From Pisaster brevispinus (Eukaryota > Echinodermata > Asteroidea > Forcipulatida > Asteriidae): DNA of 64,000 nucleotides. Numbering within the stretch: the stretch's first letter is position 1; each line of letters begins with the position of its first letter. The position numbers were made by a program, and so were the translations under genes. The notes under the pieces are model-generated. The model did not search any database. It saw only the letters and a list, made by a program, of their open reading frames with translations, and was not told the DNA's origin. Location of the stretch: NCBI GenBank assembly GCA_023634235.1, contig JAMKCF010000008.1:15239627-15303626 (forward strand). The letters are read 5' to 3'. Positions 24,652-34,407 of the stretch are shown here, in pieces.

Positions 24652-27355
24652 ATGACCCCTACCGGCACGACCTTGCTTCGCAGCCGGCCCCTGGAGTTTG
24701 TTTTGCTTTTTTTTCAATTTTTCTTAGGGGTAGGCCTAACATCCAGGTCGCTCGCCTCGCCTACAAAATCGTCAGCGACCCCAAACTCATGGGAGAGGGA
24801 GCCCTTGAAACGGGCTTTACAGTGGTACTAAAATTGTGCAGATCCGATATTGCCCTGGGGGTGATTTGACCCTCCTTATTTTGTATGTGTGTCTTTTTAC
24901 AGCAAAATCACGTTGATGTTTTGCGGGGTTTTCGGAGTGTCCCCGCTTGCTGGTCTTTTCCGGTGTGAAGACTGCCCGCAACGGCCGTAAAAGTCTAAAT
25001 TTCGGATGCAGGGATACCTAAGGCAGAGTAAGGTAAAAAAATCAACCCTCTAGCCCTCCTAGATCGGGAGTAATTCCCAAATTCACCGCACTTTTATTTT
25101 GGGCCATGACCCCTGCCGGTACGACCTTGCTTCGCAGCCGGCCCCTGGGTTTTTTTTTTTCAATTTTCTTAGGGGAAGGCCTAACATCCAGGCCGTTCGC
25201 CTCGCTTACAGAATCGTCAGCGACCCCAAACTCACGGGAGAGGGAGCCCTTGCAACGGGCTTTACAGTGGTATTAAAATTGTGCAGATCCGATATTGCCC
25301 TGGGGGTGATTTGACCCTGCTTATTTTGTATGTGTGTCTTTTTACAGCAAAATCACGTTGATGTTTTGCGGGGCTTTCAGAGTGTCCCCGCTTGCTGGTC
25401 TTTTCCGGTGTGAAGCCTGCCCGCAACGGCCGTAAAAGTCAAATTTTCGGATGCAGGGATACCTAAGGCAGAGTCAGGTAAAAAAATCATCCCTCTAACC
25501 CTCCTAGATCGGGAGTTATTCCCAAATTCACCGCACTTTTATTTTGGGCCATGACCCCTACCGGCACGACCTTGCTTCGCAGCCGGCCCCTGGAGTTTTT
25601 TTTGTTTTTTTTCAATTTTTCTTAGGGGTAGGCCTAACATCCAGGTCGCTCGCCTCGCCTACAAAATCGTCAGCGACCCCAAACTCATGGGAGAGGGAGC
25701 CCTTGAAACGGGCTTTACAGTGGTACTAAAATTGTGCAGATCCGATATTACCCTGGGGGTGATTTGACCCTCCTTATTTTGTATATGTGTCTTTTTACAG
25801 CAAAATCACGTTGATGTTTTGCGGGGCTTTCGGAGTGTCCCCGCTTGCTGGTCTTTTCCGGTATGAAGCCTGCCCGCAACGGCCGTAAAAGTCTAATTTT
25901 CGGATGCAGGGATACCTAAGGCAGAGTCAGGTAAAAAAATCATCCCTCTAACCCTCCTAGATCGGGAGTTATTCCCAAATTCACCGCACTTTTATTTTGG
26001 GCCATGACCCCTACCGGCACGACCTTGCTTCGCAGCCGGCCCCTGGAGTTTGTTTTGCTTTTTTTTCAATTTTTCTTAGGGGTAGGCCTAACATCCAGGT
26101 CGCTCGCCTCGCCTACAAAATCGTCAGCGACCCCAAACTCATGGGAGAGGGAGCCCTTGAAACGGGCTTTACAGTGGTACTAAAATTGTGCAGATCCGAT
26201 ATTGCCCTGGGGGTGATTTGACCCTCCTTATTTTGTATGTGTGTCTTTTTACAGCAAAATCACGTTGATGTTTTGCGGGGTTTTCGGAGTGTCCCCGCTT
26301 GCTGGTCTTTTCCGGTGTGAAGCCTGACCGCAACGGCCGTAAAAGTCTAAATTTCGGATGCAGGGATACCTAAGGCAGAGTAAGGTAAAAAAATCAACCC
26401 TCTAGCCCTCCTAGATCGGGAGTAATTCCCAAATTCACCGCACTTTTATTTTGGGCCATGACCCCTGCCGGTACGACCTTGCTTCGCAGCCGGCCCCTGG
26501 GTTTTTTTTTTTCAATTTTCTTAGGGGTAGGCCTAATATCCAGGCCGTTCGCCTCGCTTACAGAATCGTCAGCGACCCCAAACTCACGGGAGAGGGAGCC
26601 CTTGCAACGGGCTTTACAGTGGTATTAAAATTGTGCAGATCCGATATTGCCCTGGGGGTGATTTGACCCTGCTTATTTTGTATGTGTGTCTTTTTACAGC
26701 AAAATCACGTTGATGTTTTGCGGGGCTTTCAGAGTGTCCCCGCTTGCTGGTCTTTTCCGGTGTGAAGCCTGCCCGCAACGGCCGTAAAAGTCAAATTTTC
26801 GGATGCAGGGATACCTAAGGCAGAGTCAGGTAAAAAAATCATCCCTCTAACCCTCCTAGATCGGGAGTTATTCCCAAATTCACCGCACTTTTATTTTGGG
26901 CCATGACCCCTACCGGCACGACCTTGCTTCGCAGCCGGCCCCTGGAGTTTTTTTTGTTTTTTTTCAATTTTTCTTAGGGGTAGGCCTAACATCCAGGTCG
27001 CTCGCCTCGCCTACAAAATCGTCAGCGACCCCAAACTCATGGGAGAGGGAGCCCTTGAAACGGGCTTTACAGTGGTACTAAAATTGTGCAGATCCGATAT
27101 TACCCTGGGGGTGATTTGACCCTCCTTATTTTGTATGTGTGTCTTTTTACAGCAAAATCACGTTGATGTTTCGCGGGGTTTTCGGAGTGTCCCCGCTTGC
27201 TGGTCTTTTCCGGTGTGAAGCCTGCCCGCAACGGCCGTAAAAGTCTAATTTTTGGATGCAGGGATACCTAAGGCAGAGTAAGGTAAAAAAATCATCCCTC
27301 TAGCCCTCCTAGATCGGGAGTTATTCCCAAATTCACCGCACTTTTATTTTGGGCC
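24652..27355 (+). repeat. B-B-B trimeric higher-order repeat (1352 bp, two copies)
   Basis: Unit ends 24651, 25105, 25550, 26003 correspond to 26003, 26457, 26902, 27355, each exactly 1352 bp apart. Subtypes in order are CTACCGGCACG with GTTTTGCTTTTTTTT, then GGTACGACC with CAATTTTCTTAG, then CTACCGGCACG with TTTGTTTTTTTTC. By eye the copies differ at only a few positions. The exact period makes this one of the youngest amplifications in the window. An A unit (24239-24651) lies before it, and a B plus an A unit (27356-28218) after it. Confidence 0.95.
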
Positions 27356-28218
27356 ATGACCCCTGCCGGCACGACCTTGCTTCGCAGCCGGCCCCTGGGG
27401 TTTTGGTTTTTTTTCAATTTTTCTTAGGGGTAGGCCTTACATCCAGGCCTCTCGCCTCGCCTACAGAATCGTCAGCGACTCCAAACTCACGGGAGAGGGA
27501 GCCCTTGAAACGGGCTTTACAGAGGTATTAAAATTGTGCAGATTCGATATTGCCCTGGTGGTGATGTGACGCTCCTTATTTTGTATTTGTGTCTTTTTAC
27601 AGCAAAATCAAGTTGATGTTTTGGGGGGCTTTCGGAGTGTCCCCGCTTGCTGGTCTTTTCCGGTGTGAAGCCTGCCCGCAACGGCCGTAAAAGTCTAATT
27701 TTTGGATGCAAGGATACCTAAGGTAGAGTCAGGTAAAAAAATCATCTCTCTAGCCCTCCTAGATCGGGACTTATTTCAAAAATCCACGCATTTTTATTTT
27801 GGGCCATTTCACCTGGTTTTTGCTTTCCTATTTCTCTAAGGGGTGGGCCTAACATCCAGGCAGCTCGCCTCGCCTTCAGAATCGTCAGCGACCCCAAACT
27901 CACGGGAGAGGGAGCCCCTGAAACGGGCTTTACAGTGGTACTAAAATTGTGCAGATCCGATATTGACCTGGGGGTGATTTGACCCTCCTTATTTTGTATG
28001 TGTGTCTTTTTACAGCAAAATCACGTTGATGTTTTGCGGGGCTTTCGGAGTGTCCCCGCTTGCTGGTCTTTTCCGGTGTGAAGCCTGCCCGCAACGGCCG
28101 TAAAAGTCTAATTTTCGGATGCAGGGATACCTAAGGCAGAGTCAGGCCAAAAAATCATCCCTCTAGCCCTCCTAGATCGGGAGTTATTCCCAAATTCACC
28201 GCACTTTTATTTTGGGCC

Positions 28219-30000
28219 ATGACCCCGCCGGCACGACCTTTCTTCACAGCCGGCCCCTGGGGTTTTTTTTTTTCAATTTTTCTTAGGGGAAGGCCTAACA
28301 TCCAGGCCGCTTGCCTCGCCTACAGAATCGTCAGCGACCCCAAACTCACGGGAGAGGGAGCCCTTGAAACGGGCTTTACAGCGGTACTAAAATTGTGCAG
28401 GACCAATATTGCCCTGGGGGTGATTTGACCCTCCTTATTTTGTATGTGTGTCTTTTTACAGCAAAATCACGTTGATGTTTTGCGGGGCTTTCGGAGTATC
28501 CCCGCTTGCTGGTCTTTTCCGATGTGAAGCCTGACCGCAACGGCCGTAAAAGTCTAATTTTCGGATGCAGGGATACCTAAGGCAGAGTCAGGCCAAAAAA
28601 TCATCCCTCTAGCCCTCCTAGATCGGGAGTTATTCCCAAATTCACCGCACTTTTATTTTGGGCCATGACCCCTGCCGGTACGACCTTGCTTCGCAGCCGG
28701 CCCCTGGTTTTTTTTTTTCAATTTTCTTAGGGGTAGGCCTAACATCCAGGTCGCTCGCCTCGCCTACAGAATCGTCAGCGACCCCAAACTCACGGGAGAG
28801 GGAGCCCCTGAAACGGGCTTTACAGTGGTACTAAAATTGTGCAGATCCGATATTGACCTGGGGGTGATTTGACCCTCCTTATTTTGTATGTGTGTCTTTT
28901 TACAGCAAAATCACGTTGATGTTTTGCGGGGCTTTCGGAGTGTCCCCGCTTGCTGGTCTTTTCCGGTATGAAGCCTGCCCGCAACGGCCGTAAAAGTCTA
29001 ATTTTCGGATGCAGGGATACCTAAGGCAGAGTCAGGCCAAAAAATCATCCCTCTAGCCCTCCTAGATCGGGAGTTATTCCCAAATTCACCGCACTTTTAT
29101 TTTGGGCCATGACCCCGCCGGCACGACCTTGCTTCACAGCCGGCCCCTGGGGTTTTTTTTTTTTTCAATTTTTCTTAGGGGTAGGCCTAACATCCAGGCC
29201 GCTTGCCTCGCCTACAGAATCGTCAGCGACCCCAAACTCACGGGAGAGGGAGCCCTTGAAACGGGCTTTACAGTGGTACTAAAATTGTGCAGATCCATTA
29301 TTGCCCTGGGGGTGATTTGACCCTCCTTATTTTGTATGTGTGTCTTTTTACAGCAAAATCACGTTGATGTTTTGCGGGGCTTTCGGAGTATCCCCGCTTG
29401 CTGGTCTTTTCCGATGTGAAGCCTGACCGCAACGGCCGTAAAAGTCTAATTTTCGGATGCAGGGATACCTAAGGCAGAGTCAGGCCAAAAAATCATCCCT
29501 CTAGCCCTCCTAGATCGGGAGTTATTCCCAAATTCAACGCACTTTTATTTTGGGCCATGACCCCTGCCGGTACGACCTTGCTTCGCAGCCGGCCCCTGGT
29601 TTTTTTTTTTCAATTTTCTTAGGGGTAGGCCTAACATCCAGGTCGCTCGCCTCGCCTACAGAATCGTCAGCGACCCCAAACTCACGGGAGAGGGAGCCCT
29701 TGCAACGGGCTTTACAGTGGTATTAAAATTGTGCAGATCCGATATTGCCCTGGGGGTGATTTGACCCTGCTTATTTTGTATGTGTGTCTTTTTACAGCAA
29801 AATCACGTTGATGTTTTGCGGGGCTTTCGGAGTGTCCCCGCTTGCTGGTCTTTTCCGGTGTGAAGCCTGCCCGCAACGGCCGTAAAAGTCTAATTTTCGG
29901 ATGCAGGGATACCTAAGGCAGAGTCAGGCCCAAAAATCATCCCTCTAGCCCTCCTAGATCGGGAGTTATTCCCAAATTCACCGCACTTTTATTTTGGGCC
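28219..30000 (+). repeat. B-B dimeric higher-order repeat (about 890 bp, two copies)
   Basis: B 28219-28664 and B 28665-29108 are repeated as B 29109-29556 and B 29557-30000. Shared variants: GACCCCGCCGG (one T lost), CTTCACAGCCGG, CGCTTGCCTCGCC, GGAGTATCCCC and TTTTCCGATGTGAAGCCTGACC. Confidence 0.85.
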
Positions 30001-32952
30001 ATTTACCCCTGGTTTTTGTTTTCCTATTTCTCTAAGGGGTGTGCCTAACATCCAGGCCGCTCGTTTCGCCTACAGAATCGTCAGCGGCCCAAAACTCACG
30101 GGAGAGGGAGCCCTTAAAACGGGCTTTACAGTGGTACTAAAATTGTGCAGATCCGATATTGCCCGGGGGTGACTTGACCCTCCTTATTTTGTATGTGTGT
30201 CTTTTTACAGCAAAATCAAGTTGATGTTTTGGGGGGCTTTTGGAGTGTCCCCGCTTGCTGGTCTTTTCCGGTGTGAAGCCTGCCCGCAACGGCCGTAAAA
30301 GTCTAATTTTCGGATGCAGGGATACCTAAGGCAGAGTCAGGTAAAAAAAATCATCTCTCTAGCCCTCCTAAATCGGGACTTATTCCCAAAATCACCGCAC
30401 TTTTATTTTGGGCCATTACCCCTGGTTTTTGTTTTCCTATTTCTCTAAGGGGTGGGCCTTACATCCAGGCCGCTCGCCTCGCCTACAGAATCGTCAGCGA
30501 CCGCAAACTCACGGGAGAGGGAGCCCTTGAAACGGGCTTTACAGTGGAACTAAAATTGTGCAGATCCGATATTGCCCTGGGGTGATGTGACCCTCCTTAT
30601 TTTGTACGAGTGTCTTTTTAAAGCAAAATCACGTTGATGTTTTGCGGGGCTTTCGAAGTGTCCCCGCTTGCTGGTCTTTTCCGGTGTGAAGCCTGCCCGC
30701 AACGGCCGTAAAAGTCAAATTTTCGGATGCAGGGATACCTAAGGCAGAGTCAGGTATAAAAATCATCTCTCTAGCCCTCCTAGATCGGGAGTTATTCCCA
30801 AAATCACCGCACTTTTATTTTGGGCCATTACCCCTGGTTTTTGTTTTCCTATTTCTCTAAGGGGTGGGCCTAACATCCAGGCCGCTCGCCTCGCCTACAG
30901 AATCGTCAGCAACCCCAAACTCACGGGAGAGGGAGCCCGTGAAACGGGCTTTACAGTGGTATTAAAATTGTGCAGATCCAATATTGCCCTGGGGGTGATT
31001 TGACCCTCCTTATTTTGTATGTGTGTCTTTTTACAGCAAAATCACGTTGATGTTTTGCGGGGCTTTCGGAGTGTCCCCGCTTGCTGGTCTTTTCCGGTGT
31101 GAAGCCTGCCAGCAACGTCCGTAAAAGTCTAATTTTCGGATGCAGGGATACCTAAGGCAGAGTCAGGCCAAAAAATCATCCCTTTAGCCCTCCTAGATCG
31201 GGAGTTATTCCCAAATTCACCGCACTTTTATTTTGGGCCATGACCCCTGCCGGCACGACCTTGCTTCGCAGCCGGCCCCTGGTTTTTTTTTTTTTTTCAA
31301 TTTTTCTTAGGGGTAGGCCTTACAACCAGGCCGCTCGCCTCGCTTACAGAATCGTCAGGGACGCCAAACTCACGGGAGAGGGAGCCCTTAAAACGGGCTT
31401 TACAGTGGTACTAAAATTGTGCAGATCCGATATTGCCCGGGGGTGACTTGACCCTCCTTATTTTGTATGTGTGTCTTTTTACAGCAAAATCAAGTTGATG
31501 TTTTGGGGGGCTTTTGGAGTGTCCCCGCTTGCTGGTCTTTTCCGGTGTGAAGCCTGCCCGCAACGGCCGTAAAAGTCTAATTTTCGGATGCAGGGATACC
31601 TAAGGCAGAGTCAGGTAAAAAAAATCATCTCTCTAGCCCTCCTAAATCGGGACTTATTCCCAAAATCACCGCACTTTTATTTTGGGCCATTACCCCTGGT
31701 TTTTGTTTTCCTATTTCTCTAAGGGGTGGGCCTTACATCCAGGCCGCTCGCCTCGCCTACAGAATCGTCAGCGACCGCAAACTCACGGGAGAGGGAGCCC
31801 TTGAAACGGGCTTTACAGTGGAACTAAAATTGTGCAGATCCGATAATGCCCTGGGGTGATATGACCCTCCTTATTTTGTATGAGTGTCTTTTTAAAGCAA
31901 AATCACGTTGATGTTTTGCGGGGCTTTCGAAGTGTCCCCGCTTGCTGGTCTTTTCCGGTGTGAAGCCTGCCCGCAACGGCCGTAAAAGTCTAATTTTCGG
32001 ATGCAGGGATACCTAAGGCAGAGTCAGGTATAAAAATCATCTCTCTAGCCCTCCTAGATCGGGACTTATTCCCAAAATCACCGCACTTTTATTTTGGGCC
32101 ATTACCCCTGGTTTTTGTTTTCCTATTTCTCTAAGGGGTGGGCTTTACATCCAGGCCGCTCGCCTCGCCTACAGAATCGTCAGCAACCCCAAACTCACGG
32201 GAGAGGGAGCCGTGAAACGGGCTTTACAGTGGTATTAAAATTGTGCAGATCCAATATTGCCCTGGGGGTGATTTGACCCTCCTTATTTTGTATGTGTGTC
32301 TTTTTACAGCAAAATCACGTTGATGTTTTGCGGGGCTTTCGGAGTGTCCCCGCTTGCTGGTCTTTTCCGGTGTGAAGCCTGCCCGCAACGTCCGTAAAAG
32401 TCTAATTTTCGGATGCAGGGATACCTAAGGCAGAGTCAGGCCAAAAAATCATCCCTTTAGCCCTCCTAGATCGGGAGTTATTCCCAAATTCACCGCTCTT
32501 TTATTTTGGGCCATGACCCCTGCCGGCACGACCTTGCTTCGCAGCCGGCCCCTGGTTTTTTTTTTTTTTTTCAATTTTTCTTAGGGGTAGGCCTTACAAC
32601 CAGGCCGCTCGCCTCGCTTACAGAATCGTCAGGGACGCCAAACTCACGGGAGAGGGAGCCATTGTAACGGGCTTTACAGTGGTACTAAAATTGTGCAGAT
32701 TCGATATTGCCCTGGGGGTGTGTGACCCTCCTTATTTTGTATTTGTGTCTTTTTACAGCAAAATCAAGTTGATGTTTTGCGGGGCTTTCGGAGTGTCCCC
32801 GCTTGCTGGTCCTTTCCGGTGTGAAGCCTGCCCGCAACGGCCGTAAAAGTCTAATATTCGGATGCAGGGATACCTAAGGCAGAGTCAGGTAAAAAAATCA
32901 TCTCTCTAGCCCTCCTAGATCGGGAGTTATTCCCAAATTCACCGCACTTTTA
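30001..32952 (+). repeat. A-A-B trimeric higher-order repeat (about 1274 bp) up to the transposon
   Basis: After A 30001-30414, the set A 30415-30826, A 30827-31239, B 31240-31688 is repeated as A 31689-32100, A 32101-32512 and a B unit starting at 32513 that the transposon splits. Private variants shared at a 1274-1275 bp offset are GCCCGGGGGTGACTTG, TTTTTAAAGCAAAATC, TTTCGAAGTGTCC, GCAACGTCCG, TACAACCAGGCC and GTCAGGGACGCC. The first copy has no transposon. Confidence 0.9.
32950..32952. other. Target-site duplication TTA, left
   Basis: TTA ends the left satellite flank (CACTTTTA) and is repeated at 34057-34059 (TTATTTTGGG). The uninterrupted units read CACTTTTATTTTGGG, with a single copy. 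Confidence 0.9.
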
Positions 32953-32972
32953 GGGAGCGTCTCAAAAGTCGG
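32953..32972 (+). repeat. Left terminal inverted repeat
   Basis: GGGAGCGTCTCAAAAGTCGG, an exact reverse complement of 34037-34056. Beyond these 20 bp the two ends diverge, then both read CGTCCAAATG, so a degenerate inverted repeat extends to about 40 bp. Confidence 0.95.
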
Positions 32973-33239
32973 ATCGCCTGGAACGTCCAAATGAGAACAC
33001 TTCACCGTCCCACCGGGCATACTCCGTGTTCCCGTTGGATTGCGGGCATATCCCCATTTGGACGTTCCGCCGCGGTCGCTGTTCCGGCTTGTTCCGTAAC
33101 AAGAAATAAACGCATTCCCAATGGAACGGTTGCACGGTTTTACCCATTTGAGAACTCGGTCTGTATGCGAACGTGAGTTTGCAAACAAAATGGTGCCGCG
33201 ATCCTGTAAGACGTCCCTGGTTAACACCGGTTAACACTA

Positions 33240-33840
33240 TGAATACACAACAATCTTTTTAAAGAAGGATTGGGATTTTTGTTTGCAGTTGGATGCAAAA
33301 CGTGAGTTTTTTTTTTTATTTCATGGGTAGTCCGTGGAGGAAAGGTTTAAGTCGGACATGCAACGACGATAGTCTATACTGCACTGTAGTGTAGGCGTGA
33401 GTGTGCATGCCATGGTCGATCCGTCTGTGTGTGTACACGGACGCATGGGTTAGAGAGGACCGTGTAAACTATGCATAAATGGGAGCTAGTGTCTTAAATA
33501 GTCATATTCATAATCAGTATTTAGTACTTATACACATGACCATTTTCATTACCAGTCGGAGCTAAGTTGTGAAAGATGTTTTACTTTGGGTTTTTTTACT
33601 GCGTAACTCATTCTGGTGTCAAAAACGGTACATTGATGATTTGCGAGAATTGCAGCGACCGTGATTCACGTAACGGAACATTTTAACCTATATTATTCTA
33701 ACATTATTGACACATGTTTAAAGTAGTAGCATTCTTTCAGACTGAAAAGCATTTATTCATGAACCTACCTTGCTGTCTGTTTCTGTGTTTTTACTCTTTG
33801 ATGTCTGGCCCAACGTAACTCCAACAATGGAGACGAACAC
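33240..33840. other. AT-rich core of the transposon, no gene seen
   Basis: About 600 bp between the two GC-richer arms. It contains a T run near 33308-33318 and scattered TG-rich text (around 33425-33440). No satellite similarity, no convincing ORF and no RNA gene was recognised. Confidence 0.7.
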
Positions 33841-33893
33841 AAACATACATGCACTCGGGCACCAAGCAAACAAGGTGCGAATGTTCCCAATTG

Positions 33894-34035
33894 AACGTTC
33901 AGATGGAACGTTCCCGTTGGAACGTTCCCACAAGAATGGTAAAAAATAATGCCGCCGTGTTCCAACGGGCATGCGGACGCGATCCACCGAAAACGGAACG
34001 TTCAAATGGGAACGTTCCATTTGGACGGGAACGTT
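33894..34035. repeat. Cluster of six AACGTT palindromes in the right subterminal region
   Basis: AACGTT occurs at 33894, 33907, 33921, 33997, 34011 and 34030, usually inside GGAACGTTCC or GGAACGTTCA. Spacings of 13, 14, 76, 14 and 19 bp form two groups. The left arm has degenerate relatives (GAACGTCC at 32981, GACGTTCC near 33061). Clustered subterminal motifs are common transposase-binding sites in DNA transposons; that role here is inference. Confidence 0.75.
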
Positions 34036-34036
34036 C

Positions 34037-34056
34037 CCGACTTTTGAGACGCTCCC
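34037..34056 (-). repeat. Right terminal inverted repeat
   Basis: Exact reverse complement of the left end (20 of 20). Its inner side continues into GAACGTTCCCG, adjoining the cluster of AACGTT motifs. Confidence 0.95.
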
Positions 34057-34059
34057 TTA
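34057..34059. other. Target-site duplication TTA, right
   Basis: Second copy of the 3-bp duplication. The satellite resumes at once in phase with TTTTGGGCCATGACCC. Confidence 0.9.
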
Positions 34060-34068
34060 TTTTGGGCC

Positions 34069-34407
34069 ATGACCCTTGCCGGCACGACCTTGCTTCGCAG
34101 CCGGCCCCTGTTTTTTTTTTTTTTTCAATTTTTCTTAGGGGTAGGCCTAACATCCAGGCCGCTCGCCTCGCCTACAGAATCGTCAGCGACCCCACACTCA
34201 CGGGAGAGGGAGCCCTTGAAACGGGCTTTACAGTGGTACTAAAATTGTGCAGATCCGATATTGCGTGTGAAGCCTGCCCGCAACGGCCGTAAATGTCTAA
34301 TTTTCGGATGCAGGGATACCTAAGGCAGAGTCAGGCCAAAAAATCATCCCTCTAGCCCTCCTAAATCGGGAGTTATTCCCAAATTCACCGCACTTTTATT
34401 TTGGGCC
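34069..34407 (+). repeat. Truncated class B unit (339 bp) next to the transposon
   Basis: Near 34264 the text jumps from GATATTGC to GTGTGAAGCC. About 110 bp are lost, including the GGGT/ACCC dyad, the TTTTTACAG segment and the GGGGCTTTCGG segment. No clear microhomology is seen at the junction. It is the first full unit after the transposon. Confidence 0.9.

Larger units (their letters stand above)
1..32952 (+). repeat. Satellite array, left part (about 76 head-to-tail monomers)
   Basis: Every stretch from base 1 to the transposon belongs to one tandem repeat family, always in the same orientation. Unit ends, taken as the last base of the GGGCC marker, fall at 412, 860, 1273, 1721, 2136, 2416, 2867, 3316, 3730, 4184, 4595, 5045, 5459, 5870, 6323, 6737, 7148, 7600, 8012, 8461, 8875, 9287, 9737, 10149 and so on to 32512. 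Spacing takes two values, 411-416 bp (class A) and 443-457 bp (class B), except for three shortened units. No unique sequence and no gene was seen. A role in centromere or heterochromatin would be inference from repeat type only. Confidence 0.98.
32953..34056. mobile_element. Non-autonomous DNA transposon, PIF/Harbinger-like (1104 bp)
   Basis: This is the only non-satellite sequence in the window. It starts and ends with perfect 20-bp terminal inverted repeats and is flanked by a direct TTA. Removing the element and one TTA restores the normal CACTTTTATTTTGGG of the satellite, so the ends are certain. A 3-bp TWA-type duplication and ends starting GGG fit the PIF/Harbinger superfamily; that assignment is inference. 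Both end regions are richer in GC and carry many GAACGTTCC-like motifs. The centre, about 33240-33840, is AT-rich and looks like unique filler. The longest internal ORFs are about 90-110 codons and show no DDE transposase or Myb-like motif that I recognise, so it would need a transposase supplied elsewhere. Confidence 0.85.

Noticed and set aside
21086..30000. CRISPR array
   Set aside because: Repeat units are hundreds of bases long with no short repeat and unique spacer pattern. The sequence is satellite DNA.
32898..33237. Minus-strand ORFs of 91 and 109 codons in the left arm of the transposon, considered as a transposase remnant
   Set aside because: No DDE or HTH-like pattern was recognised. 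The ORFs overlap each other and the inverted repeat or the satellite flank, and are low-complexity products of the GC-rich arm.
33849..34292. 147-codon ORF running from the transposon into the satellite
   Set aside because: It crosses the transposon end and reads the satellite poly-T as phenylalanines. It is a chance fusion of unrelated sequences.
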